From contig DAOOGN010000056.1 in assembly GCA_035415725.1 (NCBI GenBank), positions 1 to 27,749 on the forward strand: a stretch of 27,749 nt of DNA, written 5' to 3'. Both the position numbers and the translations under genes were made by a program. Shown here in pieces: positions 9,901 through 17,045 of this stretch. This stretch comes from DSWT01 sp035415725. Its GTDB lineage: Bacteria > Chloroflexota > Anaerolineae > B4-G1 > SLSP01. The notes beneath the pieces were generated by a model that worked only from the letters and a program-made list of their open reading frames with translations, did no database searches and had not been told where the DNA came from. Numbering within the stretch: position 1 is the stretch's first letter; every line of letters begins with the position of its first letter.

Positions 9901-10178
9901 TCGCGGTCCACCAGAAGAAAGGGTGTTTGGGCGCACTCGTCTTCGCGTAGCGATTGGCGCAGGTAGAGCAGGGTCTGGCGCAAGTTTTGCCGTGCTTTGT
10001 TGTCTGGCTGATCGGGCCACAGCAGCGTGGCGAGCGCGTCGCGGCGCTGTGGATGGGCGGATTCCAGCGCCAGATAGGCCAGCAGGGCGCGAGCTTTGTC
10101 GGTGGCGAACCCGGTCAACGGGTTGCCGTCCAGCGAGACTTGTAGTGTACCAAGTAGTTGTATGTCTAGGTGTGCCAT
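6999..10178 (-). CDS. SARP/AfsR-like transcriptional regulator (BTAD, NB-ARC, TPR)
   Basis: A 1059-residue STAND-type regulator. Residues 1-100 form an OmpR-like winged helix (LDIQLLGTLQVSLDG through RQNLRQTLLYLRQSL). Residues 105-260 are the bacterial transcriptional activation domain (LYRGEFLEHFFLGDS, ELDVEP). An NB-ARC ATPase follows, with Walker A GPGGIGKS at 304-311 and Walker B LLLALDN at 374-380. About eight tetratricopeptide repeats occupy roughly 690-1040 (e.g. NNLGTIF, LSNLGEIAY). Known relatives such as AfsR bind tandem heptamers and activate transcription after sensing a signal through ATPase and TPR parts. A Cys/His cluster (Cys117, His120, His122, Cys128, Cys131) inside the BTAD region is notable. 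No strong ribosome binding site precedes the ATG. The gene is divergent to the C25 peptidase gene, 315 bp away, with an operator-like site between them. Confidence 0.93.
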   Translation of the reverse strand: MAHLDIQLLGTLQVSLDGNPLTGFATDKARALLAYLALESAHPQRRDALATLLWPDQPDNKARQNLRQTLLYLRQSLREDECAQTPFLLVDRDTVQFNPASDYTLDVTQFETLSRACRQHRHRRRENCRPCLQRLEQMAALYRGEFLEHFFLGDSTLFEEWATLKREWLHREAIEALFTLTEYHTRRGDLARARQYAWRQVELEPWREEAHRQLMRLLALEGERSAALAQYETCRRLLAQELDVEPMTETTALCEAIKREEVQAKPPDNGLPALPTRFVGRETELAELAEWLSAPDCRLVTLVGPGGIGKSRLALQVLEEQRGLFAHGVAFVPLGAVTSAEFIAYAIAGALHFSLQGSQSPDVQVLNYLREKELLLALDNFEHLLQGDTPCNSALIEQILSRAPGVTLLVTSRERLNLREERVYHLEGLAYPATDTPDLDAANYSAVTLFIECAQRVDRRFTLDAWTLADVLHICRLVEGIPLGLELAAAWVGTRACSDIAAEIAANSDALTTTLRNVDPRHRSLRASFEYSWKLLSDPERACLARLAIFRGGFDHHAAAQVAAASTELLTGLIHKSLLRADANGRYSLHPLLHQYVAEKLDATGDAPAVYVEHARYYATFLERQEPYLKGASQKQALAAITLESDNVQQAWQWAVSQRYAREVEQSLESLYDFYDIRCWFQAGVTLLVQAIEQWSTEPEQEPLLGKLLARQGALYCHQGFFEHAAAALKSSLEIFEHQDMPDEQIFGLVNLANAIRHQGHNDEAERLAQRSLALSQQIGDRRGMAQSLQILGILCYGAGNLERTEALHEESLALARELGDQRLIMSPLNALGDVACHRGDYVKAQQMFEECLALSRDLDDQFNVAIHLNNLGTIFHLLEQYTKAEAFYQESLDICRQIGDQNGQAIALSNLGEIAYTLGEYQKASQFYREGLNIGHAIQEPWTIMTCLNNLGEVACAQNHCHHAQDMLAEALHIAMETQMLTMATKILVNLAVLLAQQGERERAATLLAAMRCHPASERDTQEKAKRLLDELGLTAPDETALSLEEIVAGLPTEFRKP

Positions 10179-10185
10179 AGTGTCT

Positions 10186-10220
10186 AGCTGTCAGTGATTG
10201 GCTGTCAGCTTTCAGCTTTG
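10186..10220. repeat. Tandem heptamer array (AGCTTTC type)
   Basis: Five heptamers: AGCTGTC, AGTGATT, GGCTGTC, AGCTTTC, AGCTTTG. It lies 8 bases upstream of the regulator's start codon, in the regulator's leader. Confidence 0.65.
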
Positions 10221-10354
10221 TTGTCTGCGCAAGCGCGTTGCCAAGTCGTGAATTTTTTCATTGATCGCTGAACGCTTACTGCTGATTATACCCTTAAGCG
10301 AGTTGAAGGGCAATGTTTGCCTTTTTGCAGCGATATGGATGAATGACGCCAGGT

Positions 10355-10387
10355 TATGACGTTTTTATGACGGCATTGGGGTACGAT
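10355..10387 (+). promoter_or_regulatory. Putative SARP operator and -10 box for the C25 peptidase gene
   Basis: Two identical heptamers, TATGACG at 10355-10361 and 10366-10372, are separated by TTTT, giving an 11-bp period. A third, looser copy (AATGACG, 10342-10348) lies just upstream at a 13-bp offset. Nine bases after the last heptamer is TACGAT (10382-10387), a 4-of-6 match to a -10 box; no good -35 is seen. SARP activators are known to bind heptamers at 11-bp period about 8 bp upstream of a -10 box. The site lies in the gap shared by the SARP-like regulator and the plus-strand peptidase gene. Assignment is an inference. Confidence 0.5.
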
Positions 10388-10398
10388 TATCCACGAAG

Positions 10399-10443
10399 CC
10401 TTGTGAAGGTTCCCAATCCACGCTCAAAGCAAACCTTGCAAGG
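10399..10443 (+). repeat. 45-nt leader hairpin of the CCTTG-GAAGG type
   Basis: CCTTGTGAAGGTT pairs with AACCTTGCAAGG with one bulge. It sits between the putative promoter and the ATG at 10494. A hairpin of exactly the same span (16298-16342, CCTTGCGAAGG to TTCGCAAGG) precedes the lipoprotein gene. It may be a dispersed palindrome or a leader structure. Confidence 0.55.
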
Positions 10444-10493
10444 ACGGCACTTGCTCGTTGTTCAAACATAATTACGATTTCAAGGAGGTCAAC

Positions 10494-13400
10494 ATGAGAA
10501 GGATTTTGCTCGTCGGTGTCGTTTTGGGTGTTATGTTTCTCGGATTGGGCGCCGCGCGTAGCGGTGTAGCTGCGGCCGGGCTGCCGGAGCTGGAAGCGCC
10601 ACCTGAGCCGGCCGTGTGTAGCGCGCTTGCCGCCGACGGTGGGACGGCTTTCCGCAGCACGCTTATTGCGACGATGGATAGTTATGTCAACAGTGCTTCG
10701 CCGGATTCAAACTACGGCGCGCTTGACGACCTGCGGGCGGGACGGTTTCTCGCCGTACCTTCAGGCGGATTCTACCGCTCATTTGTGGCTTTCAACTTGT
10801 CTTCACTGCCGGCCGATGCAATCATTATGACCGCAACGTTGGAGTTGTATCAAACCTCTGCCGGGAATGTTAGCCTGGCGGCCCAAAGACTTACAGCGGA
10901 CTGGGTTGAGGCGAATGTGACCTGGAATACCATGCCGGCGGCGACAGCAACCGGTGAGGTGGTGGGCGGGTTGAGTGGCGGTTGGTATCGCTGGAATATC
11001 ACGGCAATGGCGCAACAGTGGCGCGCGACGCCGGCAACGAACTATGGCGTGCAATTGCTGCTGACCGGCTTGGTGCCGACACCGTACTCCCCGCATTATT
11101 TCAGTTCCCGTGAGGGCGCCAATCCGCCGCGTCTGGTAGTGGAATATGTGCGGCGTACAACGTTTACCGTGCAAGCCGATGCAAGTATTTCCCAGGCGAA
11201 CCCGACGCATAATTCTGGCGGTGCGGCGGACTTGTTTGTGGGACGCAACGAGACGACTTTTGACGAAAGCCATGCCCTGCTCCAGTTCGATGTGTCCAGC
11301 ATACCGGCCAACAGCACGATCGTCAGCGCTACATTGATTCTGCACGGAACGGTCAACCGCGTACTGGCTTCACCTCAAGCTGCGATCGCCATTTCACCTA
11401 CCGCCAACCTGGGCAGTTGGACCGAGATGGGGGTGACGTGGAACAACCGCCCCGGCGACGAGAGCCAGGGCGATCCTTCGTCTACGTTTGTGGATGGCGC
11501 TTTTAACTATTGGGATGTCGCGAATATCGTCCAGGCGTGGAGTTCCGGCGCGCTGCTCAATTACGGCTTCCGCCTGAAGCCGGCTAGCGGCGAACTCGGT
11601 TCTGCCAGTCTTGCCGCCCGCGAAACTGCCCCTGACCCACAATTGATCATCACCTACGGGCCGCCGCCATGCTATCCTGCCACAAGCGTGACGATCAACG
11701 GCGCGACGGCGGGTATCACTGATACGGTCTACACCTTCGATGCCAGCATCCTGCCGACGACGGCGACGCCGCCCATCACCTATACCTGGCAGGCGACGGA
11801 TCAAACGCTGCACACCGGGCCGCAAGAGGATGTGGAATATAGCTGGAGTACGCCTGGGTGGAAAACGATTACAGTGACGGTGGCTAACTGCGAGAGCAGT
11901 GTGATGGATACACACCTCGTTTCTATTACCGTACCGCCGCCCGCGTGTATTCCGGTTACCAACCTGAGCGTTAGCGGGTCGACAGAGGGTATTACGGATA
12001 CCGCTTATACTTTCAACGCCCTGGCGACGCCGAGCGGCGCGACCGAGCCGGTGCTATATACGTGGGAAGCGGATGAACAGACGCCTTCCAGTGGTGAAGA
12101 CGTGATCAAATCGTACACGTGGGCTAGCCCCGGCACGAAACACATCACCGTCACTGTCTCCAACTGCAGCGGCGCGGCTGTGGTGGTTCGCTATCACACG
12201 ATTGAGGTGCTGCCGCGCGACCAACTGCCGGATATTGTGGTTTCAGGGATGTGGTACAACCTGGACGAGTCCCGCGTGTACTACATTATCAAAAACACTG
12301 GCGCGAGTGCAGTGCCGGCGGACTTCACGATGGATTTTACACAAGCCATTACCGTCGTCGCGCAGAGCACGTACCCTGAAATTCTACAGCCTGGTTGGGT
12401 GCGCTCGCGGTACATCGACTATGTGTGGAGTTGCGCCGGTATGCCGCCAGGGACAGTGGCGCTGCGCGCAATGGTCACCGCCGATTCTGCCGCTGTGGTA
12501 TTGGAAGGTAGTGAGTCCAACAACAGCTTCGAGGATTGGTGGCTTTGCGACCCTTACCCACCGGAGATCATCGTTGGTCCGGTCATCACCGTGACCGAAC
12601 ATACGGCCGACATCACCTGGACGACGAACAAACCGACGCGCACTGAATTCGATTATGGCAAGAATGGCCCCTTCAACTTTACCACAATCCCTGACACGAC
12701 GTACAGGACCGAGCATCAGGTTTCTTTGAGCGGTCTTGATAACGACAGTGTCTACTGGTACAGAATTCGTTTCAAGGATGAGCAATGGTTGCTCAATGCC
12801 ACGACGGGTGATTACTTTGAGACCAAGGCGCTCGGCACAAACCCGGCGACGCTCGGCGTGATCGGGATGAGCGAATACCCGTCTGCAAAGTACGAGTTTT
12901 GGACGCTTTACGCCGATGTCACGAGCGACATCGCCGGTGTGGATCGCGTGTCGTTCTTCCTGGACGGGCAGCTCATCGGGCGCGATCATTCGCCCACAGG
13001 AACGCGCTACGAGGTCTACGTCTCTCCGGCGGCGTTGGGATTGACGCGCGCGGATTGGTTCACTTTCCACGACCTTCAAGTGCAGGCGTACAACCTGGAA
13101 GATGAAGTGACGCCAAAGGTTGGCGCTGTCAGCCCTACAAACCGCCTGATGCCCGGCGAAGCCTTCTTTGTCAGTCCTGACCCGGACAAGAATATCTACA
13201 TTGACGGCGAGACTGCGCCCGCCGGAACCGTCGTCAACGTGTCGGCCTATGGCAGGCAATATATGTGGAAGTGTACGGAGTTCGGCCATGCCGAGGGCAA
13301 TGACGTTCCAGCCGGTATGGACGGCATTGTCTGTAGCAGTGTGATGCAGAACGTGAGTGTGATGCGCGTCTACCTGGATGGGACGTTGGTGGATACGTAC

Positions 13401-16274
13401 AATCCTGCGGCCGGGATTTACAAGCGCACGCTCGACGTGAGCCTGGCCGGCAAGACCGTTGGCAACCACACCTTGCGTTTCGAGGCGCAAACCAGCGGCG
13501 GCAACGTGTACACCGCTGAACGGACGATCCGGCTGGTGCAGGGACGTGGCGAACTTGACTTCGAGCGCACGGCGACGCGCCAGGGCAACGCGATTCAGGT
13601 CACGTTGACGATCAAGAACATCGGCGTGGGCACGGCCTACGTGGATTACGTGGAGGACTTTGTACGCGGCTTCCAGGTGATCGAGAAAAGCAACGCGCTT
13701 GGGTTGATGTCCCCAGCCGCCAACTACTACTACGTCAAAAACGGTGATTACGGCGAGACGCCCGAACGGAAAATCATGATCGATTTGTTCAATGACACGA
13801 CTGAGGAAATCGCCCTGGCAGCCGATGAGAGTTTCGTGGTGACGTATCAACTGGTTCCCATTCTTTACCCGCAGAGGGAATTCTATTACATCGGTAGCGG
13901 TCACGCGCCGGAACATACCGCCCGCGTCTACTATCATCTTGCGGGGGTTGCAGGGAACTTCAGTCGCAACTTCCAGGTGGGCGCGAACTGGGTGGATGAC
14001 ATCTATGTGGATGTGATGGTGGAGCAGATTGCCGAAGGATCGGACTACATCCTCGTCACTTCCCCGGCGAGGTTGGTGGCCTACACAAGTGCTGTGGATT
14101 GGCGCACGAGCCTGGGGACGCAGCGCGAGTTGAGCCTGCTCCTCTCGCGGATGGCCGAACTGGCGACTTACCGCAACGCCGTCCTGGGATATTTGCCCAT
14201 CAGCCTGTGTCCTACGACGCTCGATGCGCTCCTCGAACCGGGCGGGTACTGGGCCAACGCCTTGCATCCCAACTTCCGCGCCTATCACGCCGGGGGCTAC
14301 GTGCTCTTCGTCGGCGAAGACGAGATCATCCCACCGCAGGGCGCCGGGTACGGCCCGTCTTACAGTGATCTGCGCTATGCCAGTACCTCTGGACAGGCCA
14401 AACCCGAATTGGTGTTGGGCCGCATCGTCGGCCCCGACCTGGGCACGTTGCGCAAGGGCATAGAGGCTTCTCTCGCTGTGGCCAAGACCGGCATCGGCTT
14501 TGACCGGCAGCGCGCTTTGATCAACAGCGGGCGCGGAGATGGCGCCGGGGACTTTTGGACGCATGCCAACGAAATCGCCGACCGCCTGAATTTCGCCAGC
14601 GTGACCCGCCTGAGGTGGACGAACTACCCGGACGCCGCGACGATGTTGGCAGCTTTCGAGCCGGAGTTGGCCACGGGGCAGAGTTTAGTAGTCTACCGGG
14701 GGCATGGCAATGCCAGCTTCTGGCAAGATGACGGGCCTGTCGGCCTCAGCACGGGTGACATACCCGGGTTTAGCCTCAACGGATACCATCCCTTTGTCTT
14801 TGGGTTGGCCTGTTCTACCGGCGACTATCGTGACAGCTACAGTATGCCGGAGGCCTGGCTGCGGAAGGGCGCGGGCTTATACATCGGCGCGGTTAGCGTC
14901 TCTGACCGGGGCATGAATGGGACTGCCGGGCGCGCGTTCTTCAACCGCTGGGGGAGCAACAACGCGCTCTCCGTTGGCTATGCCTTCACCGATATGGCCC
15001 GCGACCACTGGGCCGACAGCGATGGATGGAAGGAATGGATTTACCAGTATCACATGTTCGGCGATCCCAAGTTCGGCGCGCTATCCACGCTGGCGGTGAA
15101 CGCCGCGCAGCTTGCCGCTCCAGACGGACCCATTGGCGCAATCAGCCTGACGCTGCCCGACTACGCGGTGACGACCGACGAGGACGGGTTCGATCATCTG
15201 ACGCTTCCTGACGGCAGTGAGTGGCTCAGTCCCACTGAATACATCGTTCCTATGTGGAAGACGACGTACACCTACCCGCAGGGACAGCGTGTGCAGAATG
15301 TGGCGCTCACGCTGCAATCCGGCTTGGCCGTTACCACCGGCCTGCACCTGCCAATCTACACCCCGGCTATTGATTGTGACTGCGCCGCACCGTCCATTGC
15401 GCCACTCCAGGCGACTGCCCCTATCACCGGCTTCTACCCCAAGTTTGCCCAGGATTACGAGTGGCACGTCGCCGAGAACCCGGACGGCACCTCAACGCTG
15501 GAACTGTCTATCTACCCCTTCACCTACAATCCGGACACGACCGACGCGCGTTTCTACCAGGAGTGGGGCTTCAACATTGACGTTTTTACCACCACCGTGA
15601 GCATCGTGGACTTGCAATCGACTCAGGCGACCTATTTCCTCACGGACACCGTCGCAGCGGCGCTGGTCGTGGACAACAGTGGTGCGGAACAAATGCTCGT
15701 CGTACAACCGACCGTCAAGTCGCTCTCCGATGAGGTGGAAACTGCGCTGCCATTGCAGGCGTTGCACGCGATCACCGGAACGTCGATGCTTGATCTGGTG
15801 ATCACCGACACGCTCGCAGCGGGCGACTACGTGCTTGATGTGACGCTGGTGGATATGGAAGGCCATGTGCTGGACACCGAAGTGACCGAGTTCACGGTGG
15901 GCGTTGCAGCAGGAGAAGTCATCAACCTGACCGCTGCACCGACCTCGTTCGATCCCGGCGATGACATCGCGCTCACGATGACCTTCCAAAACACAGGTGA
16001 TGTGACGCTGAACGGCGTCGCCATCATCCGTGTGGAGTCCGGAGATGGCGTCACGCAAACCGCAGAATTCACACACACACTCGCCGCGCTCCTGCCTGAT
16101 GCCACAGCGACCTTCAACAATGTGTGGGATTCTACCGGCGCCATCAGCGACACCTACCGTGTGGTGGGGTACGTCACGTACAACCTGGCGACTTCACTGC
16201 CAAAGGAAGTGCTGCTCAGCCTCGGGACGCGCACGTATATCTACTTACCGCTGGTGTTGCGCTCAAGCGACTGA
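10494..16274 (+). CDS. Giant exported multidomain peptidase of the gingipain (C25) family
   Basis: A 1926-residue exported protein. A signal peptide (MRRILLVGVVLGVMFLGLG) is followed by two DNRLRE-type domains (about 54-215 and 218-388), two PKD-like domains (about 397-480 and 483-573; PITYTWQATDQT), a CARDB-like domain (about 579-680; IKNTGASAVPADF), a fibronectin-III-like domain (about 690-778) and more Ig-like stretches. From about 1166 to 1532 is a caspase-fold C25 domain: YVLFVGEDEIIPP, VVYRGHGNASFW with likely catalytic His1404, and GLACSTGDY with likely catalytic Cys1440, ending near HMFGDPKFG. C25 enzymes cleave after Arg or Lys. Ig-like domains follow and the chain ends IYLPLVLRSSD. 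The ATG at 10494 is preceded by AAGGAGG; an earlier in-frame start at 10458 would spoil the signal peptide. Substrate unknown. Confidence 0.9.
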   Translation: MRRILLVGVVLGVMFLGLGAARSGVAAAGLPELEAPPEPAVCSALAADGGTAFRSTLIATMDSYVNSASPDSNYGALDDLRAGRFLAVPSGGFYRSFVAFNLSSLPADAIIMTATLELYQTSAGNVSLAAQRLTADWVEANVTWNTMPAATATGEVVGGLSGGWYRWNITAMAQQWRATPATNYGVQLLLTGLVPTPYSPHYFSSREGANPPRLVVEYVRRTTFTVQADASISQANPTHNSGGAADLFVGRNETTFDESHALLQFDVSSIPANSTIVSATLILHGTVNRVLASPQAAIAISPTANLGSWTEMGVTWNNRPGDESQGDPSSTFVDGAFNYWDVANIVQAWSSGALLNYGFRLKPASGELGSASLAARETAPDPQLIITYGPPPCYPATSVTINGATAGITDTVYTFDASILPTTATPPITYTWQATDQTLHTGPQEDVEYSWSTPGWKTITVTVANCESSVMDTHLVSITVPPPACIPVTNLSVSGSTEGITDTAYTFNALATPSGATEPVLYTWEADEQTPSSGEDVIKSYTWASPGTKHITVTVSNCSGAAVVVRYHTIEVLPRDQLPDIVVSGMWYNLDESRVYYIIKNTGASAVPADFTMDFTQAITVVAQSTYPEILQPGWVRSRYIDYVWSCAGMPPGTVALRAMVTADSAAVVLEGSESNNSFEDWWLCDPYPPEIIVGPVITVTEHTADITWTTNKPTRTEFDYGKNGPFNFTTIPDTTYRTEHQVSLSGLDNDSVYWYRIRFKDEQWLLNATTGDYFETKALGTNPATLGVIGMSEYPSAKYEFWTLYADVTSDIAGVDRVSFFLDGQLIGRDHSPTGTRYEVYVSPAALGLTRADWFTFHDLQVQAYNLEDEVTPKVGAVSPTNRLMPGEAFFVSPDPDKNIYIDGETAPAGTVVNVSAYGRQYMWKCTEFGHAEGNDVPAGMDGIVCSSVMQNVSVMRVYLDGTLVDTYNPAAGIYKRTLDVSLAGKTVGNHTLRFEAQTSGGNVYTAERTIRLVQGRGELDFERTATRQGNAIQVTLTIKNIGVGTAYVDYVEDFVRGFQVIEKSNALGLMSPAANYYYVKNGDYGETPERKIMIDLFNDTTEEIALAADESFVVTYQLVPILYPQREFYYIGSGHAPEHTARVYYHLAGVAGNFSRNFQVGANWVDDIYVDVMVEQIAEGSDYILVTSPARLVAYTSAVDWRTSLGTQRELSLLLSRMAELATYRNAVLGYLPISLCPTTLDALLEPGGYWANALHPNFRAYHAGGYVLFVGEDEIIPPQGAGYGPSYSDLRYASTSGQAKPELVLGRIVGPDLGTLRKGIEASLAVAKTGIGFDRQRALINSGRGDGAGDFWTHANEIADRLNFASVTRLRWTNYPDAATMLAAFEPELATGQSLVVYRGHGNASFWQDDGPVGLSTGDIPGFSLNGYHPFVFGLACSTGDYRDSYSMPEAWLRKGAGLYIGAVSVSDRGMNGTAGRAFFNRWGSNNALSVGYAFTDMARDHWADSDGWKEWIYQYHMFGDPKFGALSTLAVNAAQLAAPDGPIGAISLTLPDYAVTTDEDGFDHLTLPDGSEWLSPTEYIVPMWKTTYTYPQGQRVQNVALTLQSGLAVTTGLHLPIYTPAIDCDCAAPSIAPLQATAPITGFYPKFAQDYEWHVAENPDGTSTLELSIYPFTYNPDTTDARFYQEWGFNIDVFTTTVSIVDLQSTQATYFLTDTVAAALVVDNSGAEQMLVVQPTVKSLSDEVETALPLQALHAITGTSMLDLVITDTLAAGDYVLDVTLVDMEGHVLDTEVTEFTVGVAAGEVINLTAAPTSFDPGDDIALTMTFQNTGDVTLNGVAIIRVESGDGVTQTAEFTHTLAALLPDATATFNNVWDSTGAISDTYRVVGYVTYNLATSLPKEVLLSLGTRTYIYLPLVLRSSD

Positions 16275-16292
16275 TTCCACATTCACCCTTTT

Positions 16293-16347
16293 TCCACCCT
16301 TGCGAAGGCGCGCAACCTGCGTTTGCCTCCACTTTCGCAAGGGTGGA
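16293..16347 (+). terminator. Long-stem hairpin after the C25 gene
   Basis: Perfect 14-bp arms, TCCACCCTTGCGAA (16293-16306) and TTCGCAAGGGTGGA (16334-16347), with a 27-base loop. It begins 19 bases after the stop codon and ends 20 bases before the next start. There is no T-run, so it may be a processing or attenuation structure rather than a simple terminator. Confidence 0.6.
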
Positions 16348-16367
16348 TACTGTCAGGAGGATCAGCT

Positions 16368-16763
16368 ATGCGTCGAGAATGGTCGTATCTCTGTATCGTT
16401 CTATGCGTTGTGCTAAGTTTGGCATGTGACCTATCCGGCGGCAAGTCTGCGACCCCGACAACACCACCGACCGCCACGCCGACGCCAACCGCCATTCTCC
16501 CGACTGCCACGCCCACCACTGCGCTGACTGCAACTGCTGCGCCGCCGCCCACGCCGATTCCTATTCCTCCGGATGCCGATGAGAAGGGCTACCAACTGTT
16601 GGAAATCATCGACGTGGAAGCCGCCAACAACGGCGTCATCGCTTGGCCGTCCGGCGAGTTCCGGTTCCCGGTGGACATCGCGGTCACTGGAGACGGGCAC
16701 TACGTTTTTATCGGCGACGGCTTTGACGAATTCGCGTTCCTGACGGCCTACCGTTATCCGTGA
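16368..16763 (+). CDS. Small putative lipoprotein with Thr/Pro-rich linker
   Basis: A 131-residue protein. The N-terminus MRREWSYLCIVLCVVLSLAC has a lipobox-like LSLAC, making Cys20 the likely lipidated residue. It is followed by a low-complexity linker of Thr, Pro and Ala (about residues 28-65) of the type that spans cell walls, and then by a compact domain (YQLLEIIDVEAANNGVIAWP ... HYVFIGDGFDEFAF) that I do not recognise. The ATG at 16368 is preferred to the in-frame ATG at 16323 because AGGAGG lies 7 bases upstream and the earlier start would sit inside the hairpin. It lies between two giant exported proteins, so a role in their display or folding is possible but unproven. Confidence 0.75.
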   Translation: MRREWSYLCIVLCVVLSLACDLSGGKSATPTTPPTATPTPTAILPTATPTTALTATAAPPPTPIPIPPDADEKGYQLLEIIDVEAANNGVIAWPSGEFRFPVDIAVTGDGHYVFIGDGFDEFAFLTAYRYP

Positions 16764-16772
16764 GATTTTTGT

Positions 16773-16824
16773 CAACGGATTCAACGGTTGCAACGGATTA
16801 ACGTGACTACTCGACTACCCGACC
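16773..16824. repeat. Tandem 9-mers (CAACGGATT) followed by heptamers (CGACTAC)
   Basis: Three 9-mers, CAACGGATT, CAACGGTTG, CAACGGATT (16773-16799), run into TGACTAC, TCGACTA, CCCGACC (16804-16824). The block ends at the ribosome binding site of the 16836 gene. Confidence 0.65.
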
Positions 16825-16835
16825 AGGAGTGAATC

Positions 16836-17045
16836 ATGAAACAACGAGGCTATCTCTCATATCTACTGCGACTCTGGCAAACACGTGATGGGGAAAAAGA
16901 AATCTGGCGCGCCTCGCTGGAAAGTCCCGGCACAGGGGAACGCCAAAGTTTTGCCGATGTCAATGAATTGGTCGAATTTTTGCGTCACGAGACGACGACT
17001 CAAGAGAAGCACAAATCGGAAAGGAGAAACCGCTATGTACCGTAA
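16836..17045 (+). CDS. Small conserved protein translationally coupled to the CSLREA protein
   Basis: A 69-residue soluble protein, MKQRGYLSYLLRLWQTRDG, then EIWRASLESPGTGERQSFADVNELVEFLRHE and a basic tail. From memory, short proteins with 'YLLRLW ... WRASLE-P-TGER--F----L--FL' recur in Chloroflexota; their role is unknown to me. CAGGAG precedes the ATG. Its last 11 bases overlap the start of the giant beta-helix gene (ATG at 17035), whose ribosome binding site (GGAAAGGAG) lies inside this gene. Translation of the two is therefore probably coupled, making it a candidate regulator or accessory of the exported protein. Confidence 0.75.
   Translation: MKQRGYLSYLLRLWQTRDGEKEIWRASLESPGTGERQSFADVNELVEFLRHETTTQEKHKSERRNRYVP

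Noticed and set aside
12384..14564. Long 726-residue open frame on the minus strand inside the C25 gene
   Set aside because: It is a shadow of a GC-rich coding frame: the plus strand has a signal peptide, recognisable domains and a ribosome binding site, while the minus frame shows none and is rich in Arg, His and Val.
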